NCBI GenBank assembly: GCA_949286445.1
Contig: CASECL010000117.1
Coordinates: 1-7,621, forward strand
Source: an uncultured bacterium
GTDB taxonomy: Bacteria > Verrucomicrobiota > Lentisphaeria > Victivallales > Victivallaceae
Direction of reading: 5' to 3'
Length of the DNA stretch: 7,621 nt
A program made the translations under genes and the position numbers. Under the pieces are notes generated by a model, which searched no databases, was not told where the DNA came from, and was given only the letters and a program-made list of their open reading frames with translations. Positions 1 to 5,489 of the stretch are shown piece by piece. Positions within the stretch are counted from its first letter, which is position 1. The number at the start of each line of letters is the position of its first letter.

Positions 1-455
1 ACAAAAAATTTGAGCCTGCGATAATGGTCAAGGATGCCGCATATGTCGAAGCTCAGAAGGCTGAAAACGCCGCAATTGCCGCCCGTACTGCGTTTGTAGA
101 TGCGGAAATGAACAAAACTCCAGAGGGCAAGGCTTTGGTAGATGCCCGCATTGCAGCTGAAAAGGCTTTGGCAGAAGCTGACGAGTCAACCAAAGTGGAA
201 GCCGCCGCTGCGCAGCGCAAGGCTAATTCAGAGTGGAGTACCTTTGCCCGCAAAAACAACTGCATGGACTGGAAAAATCCTGAATTCCGCAAGTTGGAAA
301 TGGATTTCCGCGCCAAGAGCACTGCCCGTATCAATGCGGGAGTTGAGGCTATGCTCAAGAGCGATAACGCTGAAGCCAAGTCCTTTGCTCAGGGGTATAA
401 GGATCTTCAGGTGAAAATTGCTCAGCTCCGTGAAGAGTTGAAAACTGCGGAATAA
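1..455 (+). CDS. Secreted Ala/Lys/Glu-rich paralogue, copy 1 (5' part missing)
   Basis: The reading frame is open to the left window edge (in-frame codons from position 3 give KKFEPAIMVKDAAY), and these residues align with internal residues of the next two genes, so the ATG at 24 is internal and the true start lies outside. The visible 150 residues are rich in Ala, Lys and Glu and look largely helical, with likely coiled-coil stretches. Family landmarks are AEMNKTPEGK, the single Cys in FARKNNCMDW, KSDNAEAK and the C-terminal KIAQLREELKTAE. The two complete paralogues carry signal peptides, so this one is probably exported too. I recognise no named domain or function. The stop is followed about 30 bases later by a strong intrinsic terminator, so the copy ends its own transcript. 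Confidence 0.85.
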   Translation, partial: KKFEPAIMVKDAAYVEAQKAENAAIAARTAFVDAEMNKTPEGKALVDARIAAEKALAEADESTKVEAAAAQRKANSEWSTFARKNNCMDWKNPEFRKLEMDFRAKSTARINAGVEAMLKSDNAEAKSFAQGYKDLQVKIAQLREELKTAE

Positions 456-485
456 ATTTATTTTCCGTCGTTATTGAAGCTGATT

Positions 486-515
486 ACGGGGAAAGGGGAT
501 ATCTTTCCCCGTTTT
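486..515 (+). terminator. Intrinsic terminator after copy 1
   Basis: A 10-bp perfect stem (486-495 with 503-512, core CGGGGAAAG/CTTTCCCCG) and a 7-base loop lead straight into TTTT. It sits 30 bases after the stop of copy 1. The right arm plus tail (CTTTCCCCGTTTT) is identical to that of the terminator after copy 3. Confidence 0.85.
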
Positions 516-524
516 ATGTTGTGG

Positions 525-533
525 TGATATAAT
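525..533 (+). promoter_or_regulatory. Candidate extended -10 promoter for copy 2 (distal)
   Basis: TGATATAAT matches an extended -10 (TGnTATAAT) exactly. There is no good -35: the expected position falls in the terminator arm. Extended -10 elements can work without a -35. It would start transcription near 540, just after the terminator of copy 1, giving copy 2 its own transcript. Confidence 0.4.
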
Positions 534-584
534 TGAATTGTTGTTGCCGGCAGATTAAAGAAATCATTTAAGCATACAGCTATG

Positions 585-590
585 TATAAT
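585..590 (+). promoter_or_regulatory. Candidate -10 box for copy 2 (proximal)
   Basis: A perfect TATAAT lies 36 bases before the ATG at 626, with only a poor -35 (about ATCATT) at 16 bp spacing. It competes with the extended -10 at 525-533; sequence alone does not decide between them. Either would leave room for the strong AGGAGG ribosome site at 614-619. Confidence 0.4.
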
Positions 591-625
591 ACTCAATGCT
601 GCTGTCCGGAAAAAGGAGGAAAATT

Positions 626-1213
626 ATGTTTAAGCGTTTTTTGTTTTTAACGTTGCTCATGTTTACAGTGGTTTCTTTTGCCCGCACCAAAGATGAAGTG
701 AGAAAAGATCTTGTTGCGTGGAATACCAGATACTGGAATTTTGCCAATACTCCGGAATACCGGAAATTTGAAAGTGAAATAATGAATAAAGACACGGCTT
801 ATCAGGAAGCCAGAAAGGCGGAAACCGCGGCGTTGACTGCCAGAACTGATTTTATAAATGCTGAAATGAGCAAGACTCCGGAAGGAAAAGCCATTGTGGA
901 AGCCCGTATCGCAGCAGACAAGGAGTTTATGGAATCCCGGGGCGAAGCCCGCAAGGAGGCCGCCGAAAAACAGCGCAAAGCTCTTGCCGCCTGGAATGAC
1001 TACGCCCGCAAAAATAATTGTTCCAGTTGGTCAAATGAGGGCTACCGGGAGGTGCAGAATAATTTTGTCCGGCTTAACCGGGCCAGAATTAAAGCTGGGG
1101 TTGATGCTATGGCCAAAAGCGATAATCCCGAAGCTCAGGCAATGGCCAAAAGCTATCAGGAGATAGAGACAAAAATAGCCCAGCTCAATGAGGAGCTCAA
1201 AACTGCGGAGTAG
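626..1213 (+). CDS. Secreted Ala/Lys/Glu-rich paralogue, copy 2
   Basis: A 195-residue protein. I chose the ATG at 626 because AGGAGG at 614-619 stands six bases before it and because it puts a signal peptide at the N-terminus: KR at 3-4, a hydrophobic core 5-16, and likely signal-peptidase-I cleavage after SFA (residue 19). An in-frame upstream ATG at 596 would bury that signal and lacks a ribosome site. The mature part is charged, Ala-rich and probably helical/coiled-coil, with landmarks AEMSKTPEGK, YARKNNCSSW with its lone Cys, KSDNPEAQ and C-terminal KIAQLNEELKTAE. It is expected in the periplasm or outside the cell. No family name or function is recognised. Unlike copies 1 and 3 it has no clear terminator behind it. 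Confidence 0.88.
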   Translation: MFKRFLFLTLLMFTVVSFARTKDEVRKDLVAWNTRYWNFANTPEYRKFESEIMNKDTAYQEARKAETAALTARTDFINAEMSKTPEGKAIVEARIAADKEFMESRGEARKEAAEKQRKALAAWNDYARKNNCSSWSNEGYREVQNNFVRLNRARIKAGVDAMAKSDNPEAQAMAKSYQEIETKIAQLNEELKTAE

Positions 1214-1329
1214 AGCGTAGATTACTGCGGAAGCAATTGTTGGCTTTGAGCGGGGCGGTTGCACCGTTGGTATTTGTATTGCCTGACTCGGAAAATTGAG
1301 ATAAAGCAACCGGATGATAATAAAATAAT

Positions 1330-1358
1330 TTGACAATAAAGGATAGACAAGTTATATT
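1330..1358 (+). promoter_or_regulatory. Sigma70-type promoter of copy 3
   Basis: TTGACA (1330-1335), a 17-base spacer and TATATT (1353-1358): a perfect -35, optimal spacing and a five-of-six -10. The predicted start is near 1365, giving an untranslated leader of about 43 bases before the ATG at 1408. The sequence upstream of the -35 is AT-rich. The -10 hexamer is the same as in the promoter of the TrpB-like gene. Confidence 0.8.
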
Positions 1359-1407
1359 CAGGGGGGCGGGGTTTCGGAATAACAAACATAAAACAAAGGA
1401 AAGAAGC

Positions 1408-1995
1408 ATGTTGAAAAAAGCACTTGCATTGCTGTTGATGATGTCGGCGGTGGCGGCTTTTGCCCGTACCAAGGAAGAAATTCAGAAGGAATTGGCACCG
1501 TTGAACGTCAAATATTGGCATTTTTCCTCCACCAAGGAGTATAGCCAGTATGAAAAAGACATTATGATGAAAGATGCCGATTATGTGGCGGCAAAAAAGG
1601 CGGAAACCGAGGCAATTGCCGCCCGTGCCGCCTTTATTGATGCAGAGATGAGTAAAACCCCGGAAGGAAAGAAACTGGTTGAGGCTCGCATTGCCGCGGA
1701 AAAGGCGTTGGATGCGGCTACCGGAGGGGATCGCAACACCGCGCTGGCAGCGTTGCGCAAGGCACGTACCGATTGCAACAATTACTCCCGTGAAAAGGAA
1801 CTGACGGCATGGTCAAATGAAGCCTACCGCAAAGTGCATCTGGCAATGATGAACAGCAACAAGGTGCGTTTGAATGCCGGTCTGGCGGCGCTGGAGAACA
1901 GCGGCAATGCCGAAGCAAAAGCCTTTGCCCAGTCCTACAAAGATTTGGAAGCCAAAATTATGCAGCTGCGTGAAGAACTGAAAAAAGCTGAATAA
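1408..1995 (+). CDS. Secreted Ala/Lys/Glu-rich paralogue, copy 3
   Basis: A 195-residue protein, the same length as copy 2. The ATG at 1408 is chosen because an AAAGGAAAG ribosome site lies just before it, the promoter start at about 1365 excludes the upstream in-frame start at 1330, and the N-terminus becomes a standard signal peptide (KK at 3-4, hydrophobic core 5-16, cleavage after AFA at residue 19, then RTKEE as RTKDE in copy 2). The mature protein is Ala/Lys/Glu-rich and probably helical, with AEMSKTPEGK and the C-terminal KIMQLREELKKAE. It differs from copies 1 and 2 in lacking the NNC cysteine (EKELTAW instead) and has a Cys about nine residues earlier (TDCNNY). Function unknown. Confidence 0.88.
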   Translation: MLKKALALLLMMSAVAAFARTKEEIQKELAPLNVKYWHFSSTKEYSQYEKDIMMKDADYVAAKKAETEAIAARAAFIDAEMSKTPEGKKLVEARIAAEKALDAATGGDRNTALAALRKARTDCNNYSREKELTAWSNEAYRKVHLAMMNSNKVRLNAGLAALENSGNAEAKAFAQSYKDLEAKIMQLREELKKAE

Positions 1996-2027
1996 GATTT
2001 AGTTTTCGCTGGAGAAAATTGTATTCA

Positions 2028-2057
2028 GGGGAAAGGAAGAACCTTTCCCCGTTTTTT
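2028..2057 (+). terminator. Intrinsic terminator after copy 3, abutting the deacetylase gene
   Basis: A 9-bp stem (2028-2036 with 2042-2050, GGGGAAAGG/CCTTTCCCC) and a 5-base loop are followed by G and six T. It closely resembles the hairpin after copy 1. The T-run ends only 13 bases before the AGGAG ribosome site of the next gene, so it either ends the copy-3 transcript completely or sets the fraction that reads into that gene. Confidence 0.85.
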
Positions 2058-2082
2058 GAGATACAGAACAAGGAGAAAAAAT

Positions 2083-2871
2083 ATGGCGGTAAAAATTCTT
2101 TTTCCCGGCGGGAAAACTTCGGCATTGACTTTCAGTTACGATGACGGAGTGGTGGAGGATCTGCGTTTGCTGGATATTTTCAAACGCAATAAACTTAAAG
2201 CGACATTTCACCTCAATTCCGGTCTGTTTGGTACTGAAGGCCGTCTGCCGGACATCCGGAAAATAGCGGATATTTATGCCGGACACGAAGTGGCATGCCA
2301 TGGTTTTACTCACCCTTATTTCAACCGGCTGAACCGGGAAGAACTGCTGTATGAAATATTGCATGACCGGGCGGAACTGGAGAAAAACCTGCATGCTCCG
2401 GTAAACGGCATGTCATATCCGTACGGCACTTATAATCAGGATGTGGTGGATACACTCAAGAGCTGCGGCATAGTTTATTCCCGCACGGTAACTCCCACCA
2501 ATAACTTTGAACTGCCGGAAAATTTCCTCTGCTGGCATCCCACTTGTCATCATGATGGAGCGATGGCTCTGGTGGAGCGTTTTCAGACGAAAAGGCGTCC
2601 GCTGGAACTTTTCTACATCTGGGGACACGCGTATGAATTCGAGCGTCAGAATAAATGGGAGTATATGGAAAAACTCTGCTATGAGCTTTCCGGACTGGAA
2701 CATGTATGGTATGCTACCAATATAGAAATTTACCGTTATGTCACGTCGCTGAAAATGCTGTTCTGTTCGGTTGACCGGCGCATTTTCCGCAATAACTCCG
2801 GAATGGAAATTTTCCTGGAGGCGAATGGCAAAGTTGTTTCTGTTGCACCGGGAGAGACGCTTTCTCTCTGA
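2083..2871 (+). CDS. Polysaccharide deacetylase family protein (NodB/CE4 fold)
   Basis: A 262-residue protein with the NodB-homology motifs in order: FSYDDG (17-22; D20 as presumed base, D21 as metal ligand), HGFTH (73-77; the two His metal ligands), SYPYGTYN (111-118; substrate-groove motif) and FYIWGHAYEF (177-186), typical of the small cytoplasm-type members. This fold removes N-acetyl groups from carbohydrate polymers or oligosaccharides with a divalent metal. The substrate here is unknown. No signal peptide or membrane segment is visible, so it probably acts in the cytoplasm. The C-terminal 40 residues look like a small beta-rich tail. Start: ATG 2083 with AGGAG at 2071-2075. It sits directly behind the terminator of copy 3, with no obvious promoter of its own. 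Confidence 0.88.
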   Translation: MAVKILFPGGKTSALTFSYDDGVVEDLRLLDIFKRNKLKATFHLNSGLFGTEGRLPDIRKIADIYAGHEVACHGFTHPYFNRLNREELLYEILHDRAELEKNLHAPVNGMSYPYGTYNQDVVDTLKSCGIVYSRTVTPTNNFELPENFLCWHPTCHHDGAMALVERFQTKRRPLELFYIWGHAYEFERQNKWEYMEKLCYELSGLEHVWYATNIEIYRYVTSLKMLFCSVDRRIFRNNSGMEIFLEANGKVVSVAPGETLSL

Positions 2872-2976
2872 AGCGGTTATAGGGATTGCATCTTTGCTGG
2901 GATGCCTTGGATGCCGCGGTGCGGAAATATCAGCAGGATCTCCGGCAGAAAATAATTATCTGTGAAAAATAAAAGA

Positions 2977-3010
2977 GCCTCCGGGAATGAATTTCCCGGG
3001 GGCATATTTT
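2977..3010. terminator. Bidirectional intrinsic terminator between convergent genes
   Basis: An 11-bp stem (2977-2987 with 2993-3003, including one G-T pair) and a 5-base loop. On the plus strand it is followed by ATATTTTTTT, on the minus strand by TCTTTTATTTTTC. It can therefore end both the deacetylase transcript and the TrpB-like transcript, whose stop is 36 bases away. Confidence 0.85.
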
Positions 3011-3038
3011 TTATTTATCAGGATAATATCTCTGAAAA

Positions 3039-4409
3039 TCAGCCGATTTTCGGGGTTTCCGCCAGACTTCTGGCAATCTCCTCATCGGTCGGAATGTAAT
3101 CTGACATAACTCCGTCATTGAATTTCTGATATGCCGTCATATCAAAAAATCCGGTTCCGGTCAGACCGAATACGATGTTTTTTGCCTCTCCGGTTTCCCG
3201 GCAGCGGATGGCTTCGTCAATGGCAACCCGTATGGCGTGGCTGCTTTCCGGGGCGGGGAGGGTACCCTCGACCCGGGCGAAATCCCGCGCCGCCTGAAAT
3301 ACGGAGGTCTGCTCAACGGATCTGGCTTCGATGAGTTTTTCATCATAGAGTTCGGAAACCACTGAACTCATGCCGTGGTAACGCAAGCCGCCGGCATGAT
3401 TTGATGACGGTATGAAACCGCTGCCCAAGGTATACATTTTTGCCAGCGGACAAACTTTTCCGGTGTCACAGTAGTCGTAAACGTATTTGCCTCGGGTCAA
3501 GCTGGGACAGGAGGCCGGTTCAACCGCAATGAATTTGTAATCTGCTTCGCCCCGGAGTTTTTCTCCCATAAACGGAGAGATCAGGCCGCCGAGATTGGAG
3601 CCTCCTCCTGCACAGCCGATAATGATATCTGCTTTTACTCCATATTTTTTCAAAGCGGCCATAGTTTCCAGCCCAATTATTGACTGGTGCAGCAACACCT
3701 GTGACAGCACCGACCCCAGCACATACCGCCGCCCCGGACGGGTAATCGCGGATTCCACCGCCTCGGAAATGGCACAGCCCAGACTGCCGCTGGTGCCGGG
3801 GAAACGTTTGAGAATATCCCGCCCCACCGCGGTAGTATCGGAGGGAGACGGGGTGACATTGGCTCCGAAAGTGCGGATGACTTCCCGGCGGAATGGTTTC
3901 TGTTCGTATGAACACTTTACCATAAAGACGTCGCACTCCAGACCGAAATAGGCACAGGCCATAGCAAGCGCAGTACCCCATTGCCCGGCTCCGGTTTCAG
4001 TTGTAACCCCGGTCAAGCCCTCTTTTTTGGCATAGTAAGTCTGGGCAATGGCGGAATTGAGTTTATGGCTTCCGGAAGTATTATTACCCTCAAATTTATA
4101 GAAAATATGCGCCGGAGTATCCAGTGCTTTTTCCAGAAAATACGCCCGTACCAGCGGGGATGGACGGTACATGTGGTAAAAGTTGAGAATTTCCTCCGGA
4201 ATATCGATGTAGGGTGATACATCATCAAGTTCCTGTTTTGCCAGTTCACGGCAGAAAACCTTGCTCAGTTCATCCAGTGTTACCGGTTTTCCGGTGGCAG
4301 GATTAAGCAGCGGTGCCGGTTTGGTTTTCATATCGGCACGGACGTTGTACCATTGGGTGGGCATTTCGCTTTCGCTGAGCATCAGCTTGTAAGGCATGTC
4401 GTGTTTCAT
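3039..4409 (-). CDS. TrpB-like pyridoxal-phosphate enzyme (TrpB2 type tryptophan synthase beta)
   Basis: A 456-residue fold-type II PLP enzyme. Motifs: GSHKLNSA with the Schiff-base Lys116; TETGAGQWG (137-145) with the presumed catalytic Glu138; and GCAGGGSN (265-272), which holds the cofactor phosphate. The length and the long N-terminus (about 100 residues before the substrate-binding segment) fit the TrpB2 or TrpB-related family rather than standard TrpB of about 400 residues. TrpB enzymes join indole and L-serine to make tryptophan; for TrpB2 members, salvage of free indole and other roles have also been proposed. No trpA or other trp gene is in the window. The ATG at 4409 has AAGGAG eight bases upstream; Met5 is a less likely start. 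The leader carries a tryptophan-type attenuator, supporting a biosynthetic role. A bidirectional terminator follows the stop. Confidence 0.92.
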   Translation of the reverse strand: MKHDMPYKLMLSESEMPTQWYNVRADMKTKPAPLLNPATGKPVTLDELSKVFCRELAKQELDDVSPYIDIPEEILNFYHMYRPSPLVRAYFLEKALDTPAHIFYKFEGNNTSGSHKLNSAIAQTYYAKKEGLTGVTTETGAGQWGTALAMACAYFGLECDVFMVKCSYEQKPFRREVIRTFGANVTPSPSDTTAVGRDILKRFPGTSGSLGCAISEAVESAITRPGRRYVLGSVLSQVLLHQSIIGLETMAALKKYGVKADIIIGCAGGGSNLGGLISPFMGEKLRGEADYKFIAVEPASCPSLTRGKYVYDYCDTGKVCPLAKMYTLGSGFIPSSNHAGGLRYHGMSSVVSELYDEKLIEARSVEQTSVFQAARDFARVEGTLPAPESSHAIRVAIDEAIRCRETGEAKNIVFGLTGTGFFDMTAYQKFNDGVMSDYIPTDEEIARSLAETPKIG

Positions 4410-4517
4410 TTTTCCATCTCCTTGATTATTTTTTATTTTAAATTTGTGTTTTTATTTACTTTATTCATTGACCGGCGGCGGTATTTTACCGGACAACCTC
4501 CTGCCGTAAGCTGTAAC

Positions 4518-4554
4518 AAAAAGAGTCTTTCTCCGCGGCCGGGGGAAAGACTCT
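4518..4554 (-). terminator. Second terminator-like hairpin in the TrpB2 leader
   Basis: On the minus strand, a 13-bp stem (4554-4542 with 4534-4522, one G-T pair) and a 7-base loop are followed by a short T-run (4522-4518, the first T paired). It lies five bases after the T-run of the attenuator terminator and 108 bases before the TrpB2 start codon. It could be a back-up terminator, a second control point, or an RNA-stabilising stem. The short T-run makes full termination less certain. Confidence 0.65.
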
Positions 4555-4558
4555 CTGC

Positions 4559-4598
4559 AAAAAAAAGACGAACCGGAACACCTTTGCGCCGGTCCGTC
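4559..4598 (-). terminator. Attenuator terminator (3:4 hairpin) of the TrpB2 leader
   Basis: On the minus strand, arm GACGGACCGG (4598-4589) pairs with CCGGTTCGTC (4576-4567): 10 bp with one G-U pair and a 12-base loop. Eight consecutive T (4566-4559) follow at once. Seven bases of the ascending arm (4598-4592) also belong to the antiterminator, so the two structures exclude each other, as in classical amino-acid operon attenuators. Confidence 0.88.
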
Positions 4599-4643
4599 AG
4601 AGTTAACATAAAATTGCACGAATACAACCCGGCTCTAACGGAC
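4592..4643 (-). promoter_or_regulatory. Antiterminator (2:3 pairing) of the tryptophan attenuator
   Basis: On the minus strand, GTCCGTTAGAG (4643-4633) pairs with CTCTGACGGAC (4602-4592): 11 bp with a single G-U pair, 30-base loop. Segment 2 contains the stop codon of the leader ORF (TAG 4637-4635), so a ribosome finishing the leader covers it and frees segment 3 for the terminator. The first Trp codon ends 15 bases before segment 2, so a ribosome waiting there would leave segment 2 free to pair. A weak 1:2 hairpin is also possible (GGCGG 4651-4647 with CCGTT 4641-4637). Confidence 0.8.
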
Positions 4644-4697
4644 ACTCCGCCAGCACCGCCAACCAAAAAAAACGTTGTAATCGTAAAGTTTCATCAT
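4635..4697 (-). CDS. Tryptophan-rich leader peptide of the TrpB2 attenuator
   Basis: A 20-codon ORF with start ATG-ATG at 4697 and stop TAG at 4637-4635, ending in FFGWRCWRSVR. Two Trp codons (4661-4659 and 4652-4650) lie two codons apart near the end; six of 20 residues are aromatic. Its place between a strong promoter and a terminator/antiterminator pair, upstream of a TrpB-like gene, is that of a trpL-type peptide whose translation senses charged tRNA-Trp. It has no Shine-Dalgarno sequence. The predicted transcription start coincides with the A of the first ATG, so it is probably leaderless. The second ATG could equally be used. I give no gene symbol because the peptide is inferred, not recognised by homology. 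Confidence 0.78.
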   Translation of the reverse strand: MMKLYDYNVFFGWRCWRSVR

Positions 4698-4703
4698 GCT
4701 TTT

Positions 4704-4731
4704 AATATACTGCCGGAATTCTTCTTGTCAA
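4704..4731 (-). promoter_or_regulatory. Promoter of the TrpB2 leader transcript
   Basis: On the minus strand: TTGACA (4731-4726), a 16-base spacer and TATATT (4709-4704). The predicted start is A4697. Upstream of the -35, 4741-4770 holds A- and T-tracts that could act as an UP element. A second, weaker candidate (TTGACA 4785-4780, 18 bases, TATTTT 4761-4756) lies further upstream and would add about 50 bases of leader. Confidence 0.82.
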
Positions 4732-4788
4732 GCATTTACGCAATAAAAAAGGGAAAAAATATTTTTTCTGCTTCAAATATGTCAAAAA

Positions 4789-5295
4789 TCAGATTTTACG
4801 GCTGTCGTAAGCCCAGTTCATCAATGCCTGCCGCTGTTTTATCCGGCAGCTGAGATCTCCGGCGGCGCAGTTGATCTTCACCTGGGCGAGGTGGCGTTTC
4901 ATTGCCTTCCAGCGGTCAATCTGCCTGGCGTCATCTTCGCACCGGCGTCCGGAGAAATAACGGCAGTACCATTGAAACCAGCCGCGGGGATCATCCGGAT
5001 GTATCCAGTTTTTTTCCCGCCAGACCGAAAGGGGGAGCGAGGCGTTGATGCCGAAATAGTTTAATTCCGGCACATGTCTTTCATGACACAATTTCGCCCC
5101 GGCAAACCAGGAGGCCGGAAATTCATTGATGCAGTCAGTCATATAGCGTCCGCCGAAAACACCGAGGGCAAGCATTTCCGCCGGAGAGAGTTCCGGGCAG
5201 AAATCAGAACGGAAATTACAACCCTCCTCCTCGCTTCGCACATAGGTAAAATCATGCTGCATTATGTCATTGACAATTACAAGTTTTCCTTTCAT
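4789..5295 (-). CDS. Conserved protein of unknown function, 168 aa
   Basis: The start ATG at 5295 is chosen because GGAGG (5306-5302) stands six bases upstream; an in-frame ATG at 5388 would add a basic 31-residue stretch and has no ribosome site. The protein is soluble-looking, with no signal or membrane segment and many aromatic residues. Dense segments look like conserved motifs: FCPELSPAEMLALGVFGG (32-49), YMTDCINEFPASWF (51-64), LNYFGINASLPLSVWREKNW (78-97) and IHPDDPRGWFQWYCRY (98-113), and a C-terminal half rich in Arg, Lys and Cys ending NWAYDSRKI. From memory, proteins with the PDDPRGWFQWYCRY block are widespread in bacteria and also occur in fungi, without known function; I cannot confirm this here. 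It is the last gene of the nadB-pcnB-fumarase group, after a spacer of about 190 bases. Confidence 0.85.
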   Translation of the reverse strand: MKGKLVIVNDIMQHDFTYVRSEEEGCNFRSDFCPELSPAEMLALGVFGGRYMTDCINEFPASWFAGAKLCHERHVPELNYFGINASLPLSVWREKNWIHPDDPRGWFQWYCRYFSGRRCEDDARQIDRWKAMKRHLAQVKINCAAGDLSCRIKQRQALMNWAYDSRKI

Positions 5296-5489
5296 TCCGC
5301 CCCTCCGTTTTTTAATCTGTATCCGCCTGCCTGAGCTGCCTGCATCCGATCGTATTCTCCCCGCGACCAATTGTTGCCAATCGTTCATCAGTCAAACGGT
5401 AATTATGCAAAATTCCGAAGATATCCCGCAGTTCTGGAATATTTCCCGTCGCTCCGGATGGTGCCGGAATGACGGCGGGAAGATTTTCT
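5296..5489 (-). other. Spacer between fumarase subunit and conserved gene, with an unassigned open frame
   Basis: The minus strand is open from inside the end of the fumarase gene (TTG at 5536) to a TAA at 5314-5312. The part beyond the fumarase stop would encode about 59 residues, including SGATGNIPELRDIFGIL and ERLATIGRGENTIG. Codon choice in this frame does not look random, but there is no ATG and no ribosome site. Just after the fumarase stop an imperfect hairpin (CCGTC, CCGG, CCGG, GACGG) is possible, without a T-run. I see no promoter or convincing terminator. Confidence 0.35.

Noticed and set aside
1214..1329. Terminator or small RNA after copy 2
   Set aside because: Only imperfect complementarities (for example GTTG-CTTT with AAAG-CAAC over a long loop) and no T-run were found.
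3520..3981. Long alternative frames inside the TrpB2 gene
   Set aside because: They overlap the PLP-enzyme motifs in other frames and have no ribosome sites; shadows of the real gene.
4433..4666. Minus-strand 77-codon ORF overlapping the leader peptide
   Set aside because: It begins at a TTG inside the leader ORF in another frame, reads through both terminator hairpins and has no ribosome site. The leader/attenuator explains the sequence better.
4410..4697. T-box or other riboswitch as explanation of the TrpB2 leader
   Set aside because: No T-box consensus (AGGGTGGNACCGCG) and no specifier-loop arrangement is seen, and no repeated GAG/TAG triplets as for TRAP binding. The Trp-codon leader with alternative pairings fits directly.
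4741..4775. AT palindrome GAAAAAATATTTTTTC as terminator of the 168-aa gene
   Set aside because: The stem is purely A-T apart from one closing pair with almost no loop, too weak to call a terminator; it more likely acts as A/T-tract upstream DNA of the leader promoter.
4353..4853. Plus-strand 166-codon ORF across the TrpB2 leader
   Set aside because: It runs antisense over the start of the TrpB2 gene, the attenuator hairpins, the leader ORF and the promoter. It has no ribosome site and no protein-like composition.
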